Shown here piece after piece: positions 19,146 through 27,444 of a DNA stretch of 64,000 nucleotides. Origin of the DNA: Clostridia bacterium UC5.1-1E11 (GTDB lineage: Bacteria > Bacillota > Clostridia > Oscillospirales > Acutalibacteraceae); contig BCAA01000001.1 of the NCBI GenBank assembly GCA_001305115.1, positions 62,001-126,000 of the forward strand, written 5' to 3'. The position numbers and the translations under genes are program-made. The notes below the pieces were generated by a model. It did no database searches. It was not told where the DNA came from and worked only from the letters and a program-made list of their open reading frames with translations. Positions within the stretch are counted from its first letter, which is position 1. Every line of letters begins with the position of its first letter.

Positions 19146-21533
19146 TTAAGCAAATGCATCGTATTCTGTACGGGCAATCAAGTGATCTTGCCACTTCTTT
19201 TCCAGTTCGCAGTAGAAGCAGCTGAATCCAGCAACTTTGACCACCAGAGAACGGTAATTTTCCGGATGCTGCTGCGCGTCGATCAGGATTTCGCGGCCGA
19301 CTACATTAAACTGTACCTGGAAACCGCCCTTTTCAAAGTAGACCGCTATGGCCTGCGCAATCTTTTCGATTTTCTCCGGACTGTTCAGAGCAGAGGGATG
19401 GAAACGGATGTTGAGAATGGAGCCATTGTCCATCAAGGCGTGGTCAATCTTTGATAAGCTATTGAACACACCGGTAATCCCCTGTAGATCCGTACCGGGG
19501 GTGGGGGACATGTTATCTGCCAAACTTTCCCCTGCGCGCCGTCCATCCGGGGTTGCACCAACCACGGCTCCATCGGTCACGTTCATGACAACGGTCTGCG
19601 CCGTACAACCGAATTGACCTCCGCGCAATGGGGTGAACTTGCGCATCTTGGCCGGCAGGATGGTAAACAGGTCACGGCAGAGATCATCCACCTCGTCGTC
19701 GTCGTTTCCAAACTTCGGCGCATTGAGTAGAGCCTTGCGAATTGCCATACCTTTATCGCTGGCAAAATTCTCATCCATGGCCTCGATGACCTCTTTTAAC
19801 GTGTACTTCTGATCTTTGAAACATACGCGGTCCAGTGCCTCCAAAGCGTTTGCGGCATTCGGATAGCCGTGCGCGTGTACAATGGTATCGTTGTAGTTCG
19901 GGCCACGCCCCCAGGAGATGTCTTTTCCCATCTCGATGCGGTAATCCACCACGCCGGAGAGGAAGGGGGTTGGGGTGAGCGTATAATAACTCTCCGCAAT
20001 TGCCCGCTCAATCCGCGGGATAAAGGGGAGATAGTAGTCAAGCTGTTCTTCCCAAAGGGCGATGACCTCCTTGAGATTGCGGCACTCGGAAAAAGGCCGG
20101 CTGGACGGGCACAGGCACTTGCCTGTATTGGGATTATAGCCATCGTGAAGTGCCAACTCCAACAGCTTCATCACATTGACATAGACGGGCGTAACGCCGG
20201 TACCATGTTTGCCCGGAATCCGCACCTCGCTGCAACCCATACCAGCCCAATTGCGGGCATCACTCAACGGGATTCCTGCGCGGACCATCATATCAACCGC
20301 CACATCGTCGTTGAAGAAAGCGGGCATACCACCGCCATGGCGAACCAGCGCCCGAAGAGCGGCCTCGTAGAACGCAAGCGGCGTTGTGTTGCCCATACTG
20401 ACAATCACAGTGGGGATATTCATATTGGTATTGCCGAGTGCCTCCAAGAAAAGGTATGATAGATCGTTCACCGCCGTCTTACCGTCCTGGGTCTGTCCTC
20501 CCAATGTGATGGTCTGGAAGAGCTGATTGCCGCCCAAGTTTTCGGTAGTGCCCCAGTCGCGCAGTTTATTTGCCTCAAAGCATTTCAGCAGGAAACATTC
20601 ACAGAGCTGCTGGGTAAAGTCCGCATCGATCCGCTTTTCCGCAAGATCGCGGTCGTAGTATTTCTTTAAATAGCTGTCCATACGGCCCATAGAAATGCTG
20701 TGGCCGTTCGACTCGATCTGAATCATGAGATGGATAAACAAAACAAACTGCAATGCCTCGTAGAAGCTGTCCGGCGCCTTGCGGGGAACCTTTGCACAGA
20801 TGCGGGCGATTTCGGTCAGCTCTGCCCGGCGTTCCGCGGTCGGCGCTGTCTTGGCCTTTTCAAAAGCCAGCTTTGCCAGCCGGTCTGCATAATCCAGTAC
20901 CCCCTGCATACAGATGATGACGCTCTCCAAAAAGGCCTTCTTTTCCAAATATTCCGGGTCGTCTTCGCGCAGGAGGGCAAGGTTGCGCTCTGCTTCGTCG
21001 ATCACACCTTCCAAGCCGATGTCGAGCAGTTTCACATAATCCGGAATGATATGCCCATCACCGTTCTGGTTGTGCTCAATAATCATCGTTTCGTTGACGC
21101 TGGGGTGCTGTTCACCCAGCAGATATTCCCCGATTGTACTTTTCAGGTTGTACCCCACCCGGTCATAGTGGGTATATCCTTTCCATTTTTCGCACATGGC
21201 CAAAATTTCGTCATGCAGCTCCGCTGGCACTATAAAGCGTTGACGCTCGCGCTCTTCAAAGGTATCGAGCTCTTCTTCGATCCAGTCCACCGCAAATTCC
21301 GGGAACAGGGCGGCCGCCAGCGGCTTGCTGGCCGTATTGCCCACCAACAGATCATCGTCGCCGATATAGATGGTCATCTCCCGCAAATACCGCGCAAAAG
21401 CCTCTGCACGCCGGATCACCAGAGGGCGCTCCGGGTGGGAAAAGAACTCTTCTGTATAAATACGTCCACGCTCCATGCAGATTTCCGGGGGATAGGAGCG
21501 AATATATTCTTTGATTCGCTGTGTCCTCGTCAT
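19146..21533 (-). CDS. glycyl radical enzyme of unassigned substrate
   Basis: A 795-aa member of the pyruvate-formate-lyase-like family. The active-site thiyl Cys is Cys434 in GMGCSEV, with the general base Glu436. The radical site is Gly769 in VKVAGFSCF, 27 residues from the C-terminus. A single catalytic Cys and the C-x-E arrangement mean an eliminase/dehydratase or decarboxylase type, not true pyruvate formate-lyase (two adjacent Cys). The usual Arg of RVxG is Lys, and the usual GCVE is GCSE, so I cannot place it in a known subgroup. It sits between a PfkB kinase and its activase. Neighbours point to a phosphorylated sugar- or polyol-like substrate (inference). The enzyme would be O2-sensitive and cytosolic. 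No shell proteins of a microcompartment are encoded nearby. Confidence 0.93.
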   Translation of the reverse strand: MTRTQRIKEYIRSYPPEICMERGRIYTEEFFSHPERPLVIRRAEAFARYLREMTIYIGDDDLLVGNTASKPLAAALFPEFAVDWIEEELDTFEERERQRFIVPAELHDEILAMCEKWKGYTHYDRVGYNLKSTIGEYLLGEQHPSVNETMIIEHNQNGDGHIIPDYVKLLDIGLEGVIDEAERNLALLREDDPEYLEKKAFLESVIICMQGVLDYADRLAKLAFEKAKTAPTAERRAELTEIARICAKVPRKAPDSFYEALQFVLFIHLMIQIESNGHSISMGRMDSYLKKYYDRDLAEKRIDADFTQQLCECFLLKCFEANKLRDWGTTENLGGNQLFQTITLGGQTQDGKTAVNDLSYLFLEALGNTNMNIPTVIVSMGNTTPLAFYEAALRALVRHGGGMPAFFNDDVAVDMMVRAGIPLSDARNWAGMGCSEVRIPGKHGTGVTPVYVNVMKLLELALHDGYNPNTGKCLCPSSRPFSECRNLKEVIALWEEQLDYYLPFIPRIERAIAESYYTLTPTPFLSGVVDYRIEMGKDISWGRGPNYNDTIVHAHGYPNAANALEALDRVCFKDQKYTLKEVIEAMDENFASDKGMAIRKALLNAPKFGNDDDEVDDLCRDLFTILPAKMRKFTPLRGGQFGCTAQTVVMNVTDGAVVGATPDGRRAGESLADNMSPTPGTDLQGITGVFNSLSKIDHALMDNGSILNIRFHPSALNSPEKIEKIAQAIAVYFEKGGFQVQFNVVGREILIDAQQHPENYRSLVVKVAGFSCFYCELEKKWQDHLIARTEYDAFA

Positions 21534-21597
21534 ATGGATTCCTTCCTTTCGTTCCGTCGTTCTTGATCCTTTGTTCTATCATTCTTAAATAGATTTC

Positions 21598-22536
21598 TTA
21601 TACGTTCGCCTTCAAAAATGCTTCCAGCTCTTCGCGATTGGGGGCGCCCTCCATCGGCCCCTGTTTGCGTACACTCATTGCGCCGGCTGCACAAGCAAAC
21701 CGGCCACACTCTTCGAGAGACTTCCCTTCGATCAGAGCGGTTAAAAATGCCCCACAGAAGGTATCCCCGGCACCGGTAGGATCGACTTCTTCCACAGAAA
21801 AGCTGGGGACGGCGATCTTTTCACTCCCTTGGTATAGGATGCAGCCATCGCTGCCGTTCTTTAAAACCACCAGCTTGCCTTGATTGGCCCATAGACGGCA
21901 TCCTTCCTCATCGGTCGCACGGCCGGTAAACATTGCGGCCTCTGTTTTACTCGGGAAAAGAATGCTCGCCTTTTCGATCACTGGACGGCAGAGTTCCCGC
22001 ACCTCCTCCACACTGAGGGATTCGGGACGGATGTTGGGATCAAAACTGATGCGGCTACCTTCAGGCAGTTCTTTGACAATGCGGTAACAAGTCTCCTGCA
22101 AACTTTTGCTCACACTCATATTGTAGCCAGTGAGATGGAACCACTTGGTTCCCTGGAGTTTCTCCATGTCGAGATCCTCTGCGCGGGTCATACCGGCCGC
22201 AGCATGGCGGCTGTGATACAGAAAATCACGGCTTCCTCCCGTATAATAGCAGACAAATGCACATCCGGTGGAGGCGCCGGGGATCTCCTTAACCATGCTC
22301 ACGTCAACGCCACTGGAAACCATCTGCTCTTTAAAGCACTTTCCAAATGGGTCGGGGCCCACACTGCCGATAACGGCAGTCTTTGCGCCCAGCTTTGCAG
22401 CCACATTGACCGTGATGGGTGTATCGCCGCTCGCATATGGCCCGGTAAAGTCTGCCGGTTTATCCAAAGGTTTATCCAATTCCTTACGCATGATTTCACA
22501 CAGGATTGCACTGACTGTCACAAGATCGTATGCCAT
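21598..22536 (-). CDS. PfkB-family carbohydrate kinase
   Basis: A 312-aa ribokinase-like kinase. It shows the N-terminal substrate region (GPYASGDTPITVNVAAKLGA), GSVGPDPFG, and the PfkB signature DPTGAGDTFCGAFL with the catalytic Asp. It would transfer phosphate from ATP to a sugar or sugar acid. It is fourth in the operon, 46 bases after DUF4432 and 64 bases before the glycyl radical enzyme. A kinase just before the radical enzyme suggests that the radical substrate is phosphorylated (inference). The specific substrate is not evident. Confidence 0.9.
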   Translation of the reverse strand: MAYDLVTVSAILCEIMRKELDKPLDKPADFTGPYASGDTPITVNVAAKLGAKTAVIGSVGPDPFGKCFKEQMVSSGVDVSMVKEIPGASTGCAFVCYYTGGSRDFLYHSRHAAAGMTRAEDLDMEKLQGTKWFHLTGYNMSVSKSLQETCYRIVKELPEGSRISFDPNIRPESLSVEEVRELCRPVIEKASILFPSKTEAAMFTGRATDEEGCRLWANQGKLVVLKNGSDGCILYQGSEKIAVPSFSVEEVDPTGAGDTFCGAFLTALIEGKSLEECGRFACAAGAMSVRKQGPMEGAPNREELEAFLKANV

Positions 22537-22582
22537 GTTGTTCGCCCTTTCTCCATAAAATATTACACCAAATGTGTCTTTA

Positions 22583-23587
22583 TTACAACTCCTCTATAAA
22601 TGTAAAGTACAGAGTGTAGGTTTTGCTTTCTCCCGGCTGAAGAACAGGCGCTGTACAGCCCTCTTCGCCGATTTTCTTGCCATCCAGAGGTGCGTTCAGG
22701 GGTTCCATTCCCAGGACATATTCACCCTTTCCCAGCATTTTCCACTGACAGAAGCAGGGAAGATCGGCATGCTTCCAGGAAACCCGGACGCCGATGTGCC
22801 TGCGCGGATTATAGATGGTATAACCGCTTCGGCCCTGCGCATCCTCCGCCAGCTCATGGAAATAGCAGCATTCTTGATAGGGGTATGTCGGCGGTTTGAT
22901 CTCCCTCCAACGGCTGATTTCCTGCGCGGCATGTGCATCACGCGGTTCCACGCCCAAGCTGTCCAAAAGAATCTCTGTATCCTCACAAAGCAACGGATAG
23001 CCAAAATTAATATGATAGGAGAGCAGAAAGGGCCGCGCCCCAAACCCATGGTTTGTCACCGTATCCGTAAGCGTGAAGGCATCCTCTCCATAGGAGAACG
23101 TGTACGTGCGGTGCAGGCGCAGGTTTTCCCCAAAGATGCGCGCCTCTCGCATCGTACCCTCCACGGTCAGTTCCATGGAATCCCCTGCGCGGTCGCGCGT
23201 AACGCGCACATCCTCTGCAGGACAATTGGCCTCCCGGCCGTGCAGCCCACGAACCTCGCCAGCGATCTCCGCCGGTGAACCAATATGTTGTAAACCGCAC
23301 GTGGTCAGAAATCCCACATAAAAACTACGCAACCATTCCGTTCCACGGGCGTCGTAGTAAGCCGGCGCTACAATGCCACACGGTGCAATGTAATTCAGGT
23401 TGGCCCCTTTATAACGCACCTGATAGAGGTCCATCGCGCGTCCAGGAAGTATGGTGCATTCCAATGCGCCGCCGTTATCCAGCTGAATCATACGGACGCC
23501 GTCCTGCCGCCCGCCCAATAACCGTGCCTCCCGTACACTCATCAATTGATCCGGCTCTCCAATATAAGCAAAGACATCCCGCGCCAT
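22583..23587 (-). CDS. DUF4432 aldose-epimerase-fold protein
   Basis: A 334-aa protein of the DUF4432 family with a galactose-mutarotase-like beta sandwich. Recognisable are the early RLLGGRQDGVRMIQLDNGG, the CGLQHIG motif with HGREAN, HINFGYPLL, and the C-terminal MEPLNAPLDGK region. The family is thought to bind or epimerise sugars but has no firmly assigned reaction. The start is well marked by AAGGAGGGGG. It lies 12 bases downstream of the YjbQ-like gene and is tightly co-transcribed. Confidence 0.85.
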   Translation of the reverse strand: MARDVFAYIGEPDQLMSVREARLLGGRQDGVRMIQLDNGGALECTILPGRAMDLYQVRYKGANLNYIAPCGIVAPAYYDARGTEWLRSFYVGFLTTCGLQHIGSPAEIAGEVRGLHGREANCPAEDVRVTRDRAGDSMELTVEGTMREARIFGENLRLHRTYTFSYGEDAFTLTDTVTNHGFGARPFLLSYHINFGYPLLCEDTEILLDSLGVEPRDAHAAQEISRWREIKPPTYPYQECCYFHELAEDAQGRSGYTIYNPRRHIGVRVSWKHADLPCFCQWKMLGKGEYVLGMEPLNAPLDGKKIGEEGCTAPVLQPGESKTYTLYFTFIEEL

Positions 23588-23599
23588 ATATCCCCCTCC

Positions 23600-24028
23600 T
23601 TATTCGCCAATCACATCGACAAAGACCGTTCTCTCTTGGGGGCCATCAAATTCCATCAAGGTGATCTCCTGCGCGGCGCCCATCACCATGTTGCCATTCT
23701 GGATGGGGAAGATACAACTGTTCCCTGTCAAGAAGCTTCTCAGATGGCCATAGGCATTTGCGCTGGTGCGCCCATAGGTGGGCAGAAAATGTGCATGGGA
23801 ATATTCGGCGTCGTTGTCCACCAATTTATGTAACAAGACCTTGAAGTCATCCATAATACATTCCAACGGCTCTGTGACCACAATGCCACAGTTGGTATGT
23901 GCGACCACCGTTGTGACAATCCCACTCGTAACCCCGGATTCCTTGACATACTCCTTGACCCGATCCCCAATGTAATGGTAGGAATACTCGTCGTCGGTCA
24001 GGACACTGAACTGATAATGCTTAACCAT
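23600..24028 (-). CDS. YjbQ/UPF0047-family protein
   Basis: A 142-aa member of the small trimeric UPF0047 family. It matches the family's VTTVVAHTNCGIVVTEP strand with the conserved His, then HAHFLPT, NAYGHLRSFLTG, IPIQNGNMVMG-type elements and the final TVFVDVIGE. The biological role of the family is unsettled (thiamine-phosphate-synthase-like activity has been reported for E. coli YjbQ). Its ATG overlaps the end of the amidohydrolase gene by 8 bases (ATGGTTAA), so the two proteins are probably needed together. Confidence 0.85.
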   Translation of the reverse strand: MVKHYQFSVLTDDEYSYHYIGDRVKEYVKESGVTSGIVTTVVAHTNCGIVVTEPLECIMDDFKVLLHKLVDNDAEYSHAHFLPTYGRTSANAYGHLRSFLTGNSCIFPIQNGNMVMGAAQEITLMEFDGPQERTVFVDVIGE

Positions 24029-24887
24029 TTTCTTTTTCCTCCAATCCTAAGAAACGCAGGGCATTGCCGCCCAATACCATCGCCTTCTGTTTTGGACGCA
24101 GATTCAAAACATCCACTGCACCCATCATGCGCTTTTGCTCGATACGGGGATAGGTACTGCCGAACATAACTTTATCCGCCAGCATGCGATCAATCCAATA
24201 TTCACCCATCTGGACATTGAAAGTGGTGTGGAAGAACTGCTTGGGTGAATCAAAATAGAGCAGCGCCGTATCCGCATAAACATTCGGATATTTGAGCAGT
24301 AGCATGGCGGTCTCCATGATGTAAGGCCAGCCGAAATGGCCCAGGCAAACCCGCAGATCCGGATAACGCATCGCTACATCCTCAAATAGAACGGGGCGGG
24401 AATAGGTGGAGGGGCTGTCCTTCACCCAGGTCATCCCGGACTGGAACAGAATGGGTTTGTTGTACTTCAAACAGATCTGATAGATTGAGTCCATCAGAGA
24501 AAAATCATTGGGCGAAAAGTGTTGCATCGCAGGACTTAGCTTAAGTCCTGCAAGGTGCAGATCCTTGAAGGCTTTTTCCAAAACCCCCACCGCATCCGGC
24601 CGCTGTGGGTCTACGCTGGCGAATCCAATCAAGCGTTCCGGCTGTAAATCCACCAGAGTCCGCACTTCTTCGTTGGAAACAATGGTGTCCCCCGCACGGG
24701 TTGTCACATCCTCTGCACTGATGATACACTTGTCAATGCCCGCAGCATTGAGTTGTTTGATAAACAACTCCATCGGCCAAACATGCTGTTTGTAGAGAAA
24801 ATATTGCTGGCGGCGGAATTCCACGCGCTCTGGGTCTTGACAGATTTCTTTGATAAAGCCGGGGAAGGCATATACATCGATAACCAT
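24021..24887 (-). CDS. amidohydrolase-2 family metal-dependent hydrolase
   Basis: A 288-aa TIM-barrel protein of the amidohydrolase_2 group, which includes decarboxylases and sugar lactonases. It starts MVIDVYAFPG, where the family often has an HxH metal motif; here only partial metal ligands are seen. Later conserved elements are GLKLSPAMQHF, ILFQSGMTW, CLGHFGWPYIMET with His, ADTALLYF and MFGSTYPRIEQKR. It is the first gene of the operon, with AAAGGAG 7 bases before the ATG. It could hydrolyse a lactone or decarboxylate an intermediate. The loss of the first HxH makes the chemistry uncertain. Confidence 0.85.
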   Translation of the reverse strand: MVIDVYAFPGFIKEICQDPERVEFRRQQYFLYKQHVWPMELFIKQLNAAGIDKCIISAEDVTTRAGDTIVSNEEVRTLVDLQPERLIGFASVDPQRPDAVGVLEKAFKDLHLAGLKLSPAMQHFSPNDFSLMDSIYQICLKYNKPILFQSGMTWVKDSPSTYSRPVLFEDVAMRYPDLRVCLGHFGWPYIMETAMLLLKYPNVYADTALLYFDSPKQFFHTTFNVQMGEYWIDRMLADKVMFGSTYPRIEQKRMMGAVDVLNLRPKQKAMVLGGNALRFLGLEEKENG

Positions 24888-24933
24888 GTGATTACTCCTT
24901 TACCAATTGTATGTGGATTCTTTCAACGGCTTC

Positions 24934-24979
24934 ATTATATCTCTTTTCCGTGCGAATATCAATTTACTTTCGTACGAAA
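24934..24979 (-). promoter_or_regulatory. operon promoter with paired palindromic operator
   Basis: On the minus strand TTGATA (24957-24962), 17 bases, TATAAT (24934-24939). A perfect palindrome TTTCGTACGAAA (24968-24979) lies just upstream of the -35. A second, imperfect copy TTCCGTGCGAAT (24946-24957, plus-strand reading) fills the spacer. Their centres are 22 bp apart, about two helical turns. This fits a repressor binding as two dimers, most simply the DeoR-type protein at the end of the operon. Confidence 0.7.
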
Positions 24980-25106
24980 ATATAACATATTTTTTGTAGA
25001 ATGCGCACAGACTGTTTTTAGGAAAAAGCCACAAATTTCCAAAGATTCTATTTTGTGCTTCCAGCGTAAATTCTTGCCGAATCAATGATACATTCCAGTG
25101 GGCTTA

Positions 25107-25115
25107 TGGTATGAT
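25107..25115 (+). promoter_or_regulatory. extended -10 promoter of AraC gene
   Basis: TGGTATGAT, preceded by GATACA 17 bases earlier. It is divergent from the glycyl radical enzyme operon promoter. Confidence 0.45.
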
Positions 25116-25214
25116 ACAGAAAAGCCCCTTTACAGGTAGCTCGCATTTTCGTGCATCGATTGCGAGGAAGAATCTCTAAAAATCCTCTATCCTAAAGATA
25201 AGGAGTTGATCTGC

Positions 25215-26072
25215 ATGGACTGGATCACACGGTTAAATCAGGCATTGGCGTACATTGAGGAACATCTGGATGGCAAAATCGAGTTGGAACAAGCGGCAAA
25301 ACTTGCCTACTGTTCCACCTACCACTTTCAAAGAATGTTCACTTATCTGGCGGGAATTCCGCTTTCCGAGTACATCCGGCGGCGGCGAATGACCCGGGCA
25401 GCGCTGGACTTACAAAACGGCGCCAAAGTTCTCGACGTTGCTCTAAAGTATGGCTATGAATCCCCGACAGCCTTCAACCGCGCATTCCGGGGGATTCATG
25501 GGGTTTCCCCCTCAAACGCTAAGGAGCCAGGAGTTCCGCTTCGTTCCTTTCCGCCGATCAGCTTCGTCATTACTATCAAAGGAGAGGTCGAATTGAATTA
25601 TCGTATGGAACAAAAGGATGCATTTCGCATTGTCGGCATGAGCGCACCCCTGGAAAAGGAAATTGAGAAAAACTTTCAAACAGTTCCGGAACTTTGGAAC
25701 AAGGCAGCCTCAAAAGGGATGCTTCAGAAACTTATTCCGCTGATGAACGGTCAGCCTTCGGGGGTACTCGGTGTCTGTGCCTGTGGGGAAAAAGAGGACT
25801 GGCGCTATTGGATTGCTGTGGCGAGCGATTTGCCCGCTGGTGATTTTGCCTCTTACACCGTCCCTGCCTTTACTTGGGCGATTTTCCCCGGAACCGGTCC
25901 CATGCCCGGAGCCATTCAAGAACTGGAAAAACGTGTTGCCACCGAATGGCTCCCGACATCCGGCTATGAATTTGCGGATGGCCCGGATATGGAGGTTTAT
26001 CTCACCCCTGATCCGAAAAATGCAACCTTTGAGGTTTGGATTCCTGTCCGCAAGGCATCCGAGGTAAGATAA
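25215..26072 (+). CDS. AraC-family regulator with GyrI-like effector domain
   Basis: A 285-aa protein. Residues 1-105 are two AraC helix-turn-helix motifs (LEQAAKLAYCSTYHFQRMFTYLAG and DVALKYGYESPTAFNRAFRG). A GyrI/BmrR-like ligand-binding domain follows (residues about 125-285, ending VYLTPDPKNATFEVWIPVRK). Such proteins sense amphipathic compounds or drugs and activate nearby genes. ATG 25215 follows AAGGAG with 9-base spacing. It diverges from the glycyl radical enzyme operon, but no clear functional tie is visible. A terminator follows. Confidence 0.88.
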   Translation: MDWITRLNQALAYIEEHLDGKIELEQAAKLAYCSTYHFQRMFTYLAGIPLSEYIRRRRMTRAALDLQNGAKVLDVALKYGYESPTAFNRAFRGIHGVSPSNAKEPGVPLRSFPPISFVITIKGEVELNYRMEQKDAFRIVGMSAPLEKEIEKNFQTVPELWNKAASKGMLQKLIPLMNGQPSGVLGVCACGEKEDWRYWIAVASDLPAGDFASYTVPAFTWAIFPGTGPMPGAIQELEKRVATEWLPTSGYEFADGPDMEVYLTPDPKNATFEVWIPVRKASEVR

Positions 26073-26127
26073 CCCAAAAACGCGAGGGTAACTACTCTTT
26101 GCAACAAAAGGATACCTCTTCGCATGT

Positions 26128-26174
26128 GACGCTCTGAATCTGGTTAAAGAGGACGTGATTCAGAGCGTCCTTTT
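26128..26174 (+). terminator. terminator of AraC gene
   Basis: A perfect 13-bp stem GACGCTCTGAATC / GATTCAGAGCGTC, then CTTTTT. Confidence 0.88.
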
Positions 26175-26270
26175 TGTACGTCTGTCCGAACCCGTCCGGC
26201 AACCGACTTTTGTTCTCCTTTGTGGCCCCCCTTGAAATAAAGAAAGAAGCTGTCTTTTTTACAGCAAAAA

Positions 26271-26279
26271 TGGTATACT
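26271..26279 (+). promoter_or_regulatory. extended -10 promoter of flavodoxin gene
   Basis: TGGTATACT about 80 bases before the flavodoxin ATG. The -35 is weak. Confidence 0.45.
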
Positions 26280-26360
26280 TTTAAAAGAGAGTTCTTGCAG
26301 AATGTACTTATACCGGCCGTGGAATCTACCTGCCGCTCGATCATAAAGGAGGAACGTGTC

Positions 26361-26882
26361 ATGAAATATGCCATTATGTATTGTTCAAAGACCGGGAATA
26401 CCCGCCAGCTTGCAGAGGCCATTTATGAAGCATTTCCTGAGAAGGAAACCCGCATCGAAGCGGTCTCTGAAAAACAAATATCTGTTTCTGAGCCTGTGAT
26501 CCTCGTTGGTTTTTGGGTTGACAAAGGCACCTGTCCTTCAGAGATACAAGCCCTTCTGCAAACGCTCCACGGCAAACAGGTTGCCCTGTTTGGGACTGCC
26601 GGCTTCGGGGCCTCTTCCACCTATTTTGCGGCCATCGCCGCACGAGTCCAAGCATTTCTTCCAGAGGACAATCGATTGCTTGGGAGCTACCTCTGCCAAG
26701 GAAAGATGCCAACCACCGTGCGGGACCGTTATGCAGCACAGTTGGCAGAAACTCCAGGCGACGCACATCTGCAAGGCCTTCTGGAAAATTTTGACCATGC
26801 CCGCACTCACCCTGACGAAAGCGATTTACAGGCCGCAAAGGAATTTGCAAAACGGATTCTTGAACAAACAACTTCTATGTAA
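26361..26882 (+). CDS. flavodoxin-family protein
   Basis: A 173-aa electron-transfer protein. The FMN phosphate loop is CSKTGNTRQLAEAI at residues about 8-21, followed by the VGFWVDKGTC and FGTAGFGASSTYF loops that hold the flavin. ATG 26361 has AAAGGAGGAACG correctly placed. It is monocistronic with its own promoter and terminator. It resembles the flavodoxins recently called BilS in clostridial bilirubin-reduction loci, but no reductase partner is present here, so I do not assign that role. Confidence 0.82.
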   Translation: MKYAIMYCSKTGNTRQLAEAIYEAFPEKETRIEAVSEKQISVSEPVILVGFWVDKGTCPSEIQALLQTLHGKQVALFGTAGFGASSTYFAAIAARVQAFLPEDNRLLGSYLCQGKMPTTVRDRYAAQLAETPGDAHLQGLLENFDHARTHPDESDLQAAKEFAKRILEQTTSM

Positions 26883-27140
26883 CGGGCCATTTGCATTTTT
26901 TGTGTACATTTTGAGCGTATAGGGAAGTAGGAATCAATATAGGAAGAGAAGGTCAATATAAAACATGATTTTTCCTTTTTGGTATATCCACAGGCCGAAT
27001 TTGTTTCGATCACAGTAGCCAACGCTATCTATGGTTTGCTTTTCTAGTGGAGAGTATATAAATATGAGCGAGTATCAACAAAAGTAGACCTTACATCGAA
27101 GTTAAACAAACATGTACTATTAAATAATAGATTTTTTGAA

Positions 27141-27186
27141 GCGTCTGAAATCTGGCCGAATCCGTCTTGATTTCAGGCGTTTTTTT
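27141..27186 (+). terminator. terminator
   Basis: Stem GCGTCTGAAATC / GATTTCAGGCGT (one wobble) followed by TTTTTT, 260 bases after the flavodoxin gene. The intervening bases contain no gene. Confidence 0.78.
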
Positions 27187-27263
27187 ATATTTTGAAGAAG
27201 ATGTTCTTATAAATATTCATCTGCTCAAAAATAAGAAAAAATCCCATTTTTTGTAGAATAGGG

Positions 27264-27301
27264 TTGACAAAGCCAATCGTTCTCTCTATACTAACCGTTA
27301 G
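27264..27301 (+). promoter_or_regulatory. promoter and candidate Rrf2 operator
   Basis: TTGACA (27264-27269), 17 bases, TATACT (27287-27292), a near-consensus promoter. An inverted repeat CTAAC-C-GTTAG (27291-27301) overlaps the -10 and the start region, a typical position for autoregulation by the Rrf2 protein encoded next. Confidence 0.7.
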
Positions 27302-27444
27302 AAACTGAAATTAAAAAAAGAACAGTTTGTTGCCCCTATCTGCAAAAGTCTATCGCAAAGTAGGCTTTATAAGGCCAAGCGCTTTGCCGCTTACCTCTGA
27401 CGTGCAAGGGGAAATCTGGATTCCAAACGGAGGTGGGATTCTTT
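27302..27444 (+). other. structured 5' leader of Rrf2 operon
   Basis: About 140 bases between promoter and start. It can form small hairpins: AAGTCTA / TAGGCTT (27348-27372 region) and AAGCG / CGCTT shortly after. It matches no riboswitch class I know. Confidence 0.3.

Noticed and set aside
19146-21533. Annotation as pyruvate formate-lyase
   Set aside because: It has one catalytic Cys in a GCSE motif instead of two adjacent Cys, and a different neighbourhood.
17471-24887. Glycyl radical enzyme microcompartment locus
   Set aside because: No shell proteins, aldehyde dehydrogenase, phosphotransacetylase or cobalamin-related partners are encoded nearby.
26361-26882. Assignment of the flavodoxin as BilS of bilirubin reduction
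   Set aside because: Only general flavodoxin features are visible and no BilR-like reductase is adjacent.
27302-27444. Cyclic-di-GMP or other riboswitch before the Rrf2 gene
   Set aside because: Some local similarity (GCAAAG elements), but the conserved core of the known classes is absent.
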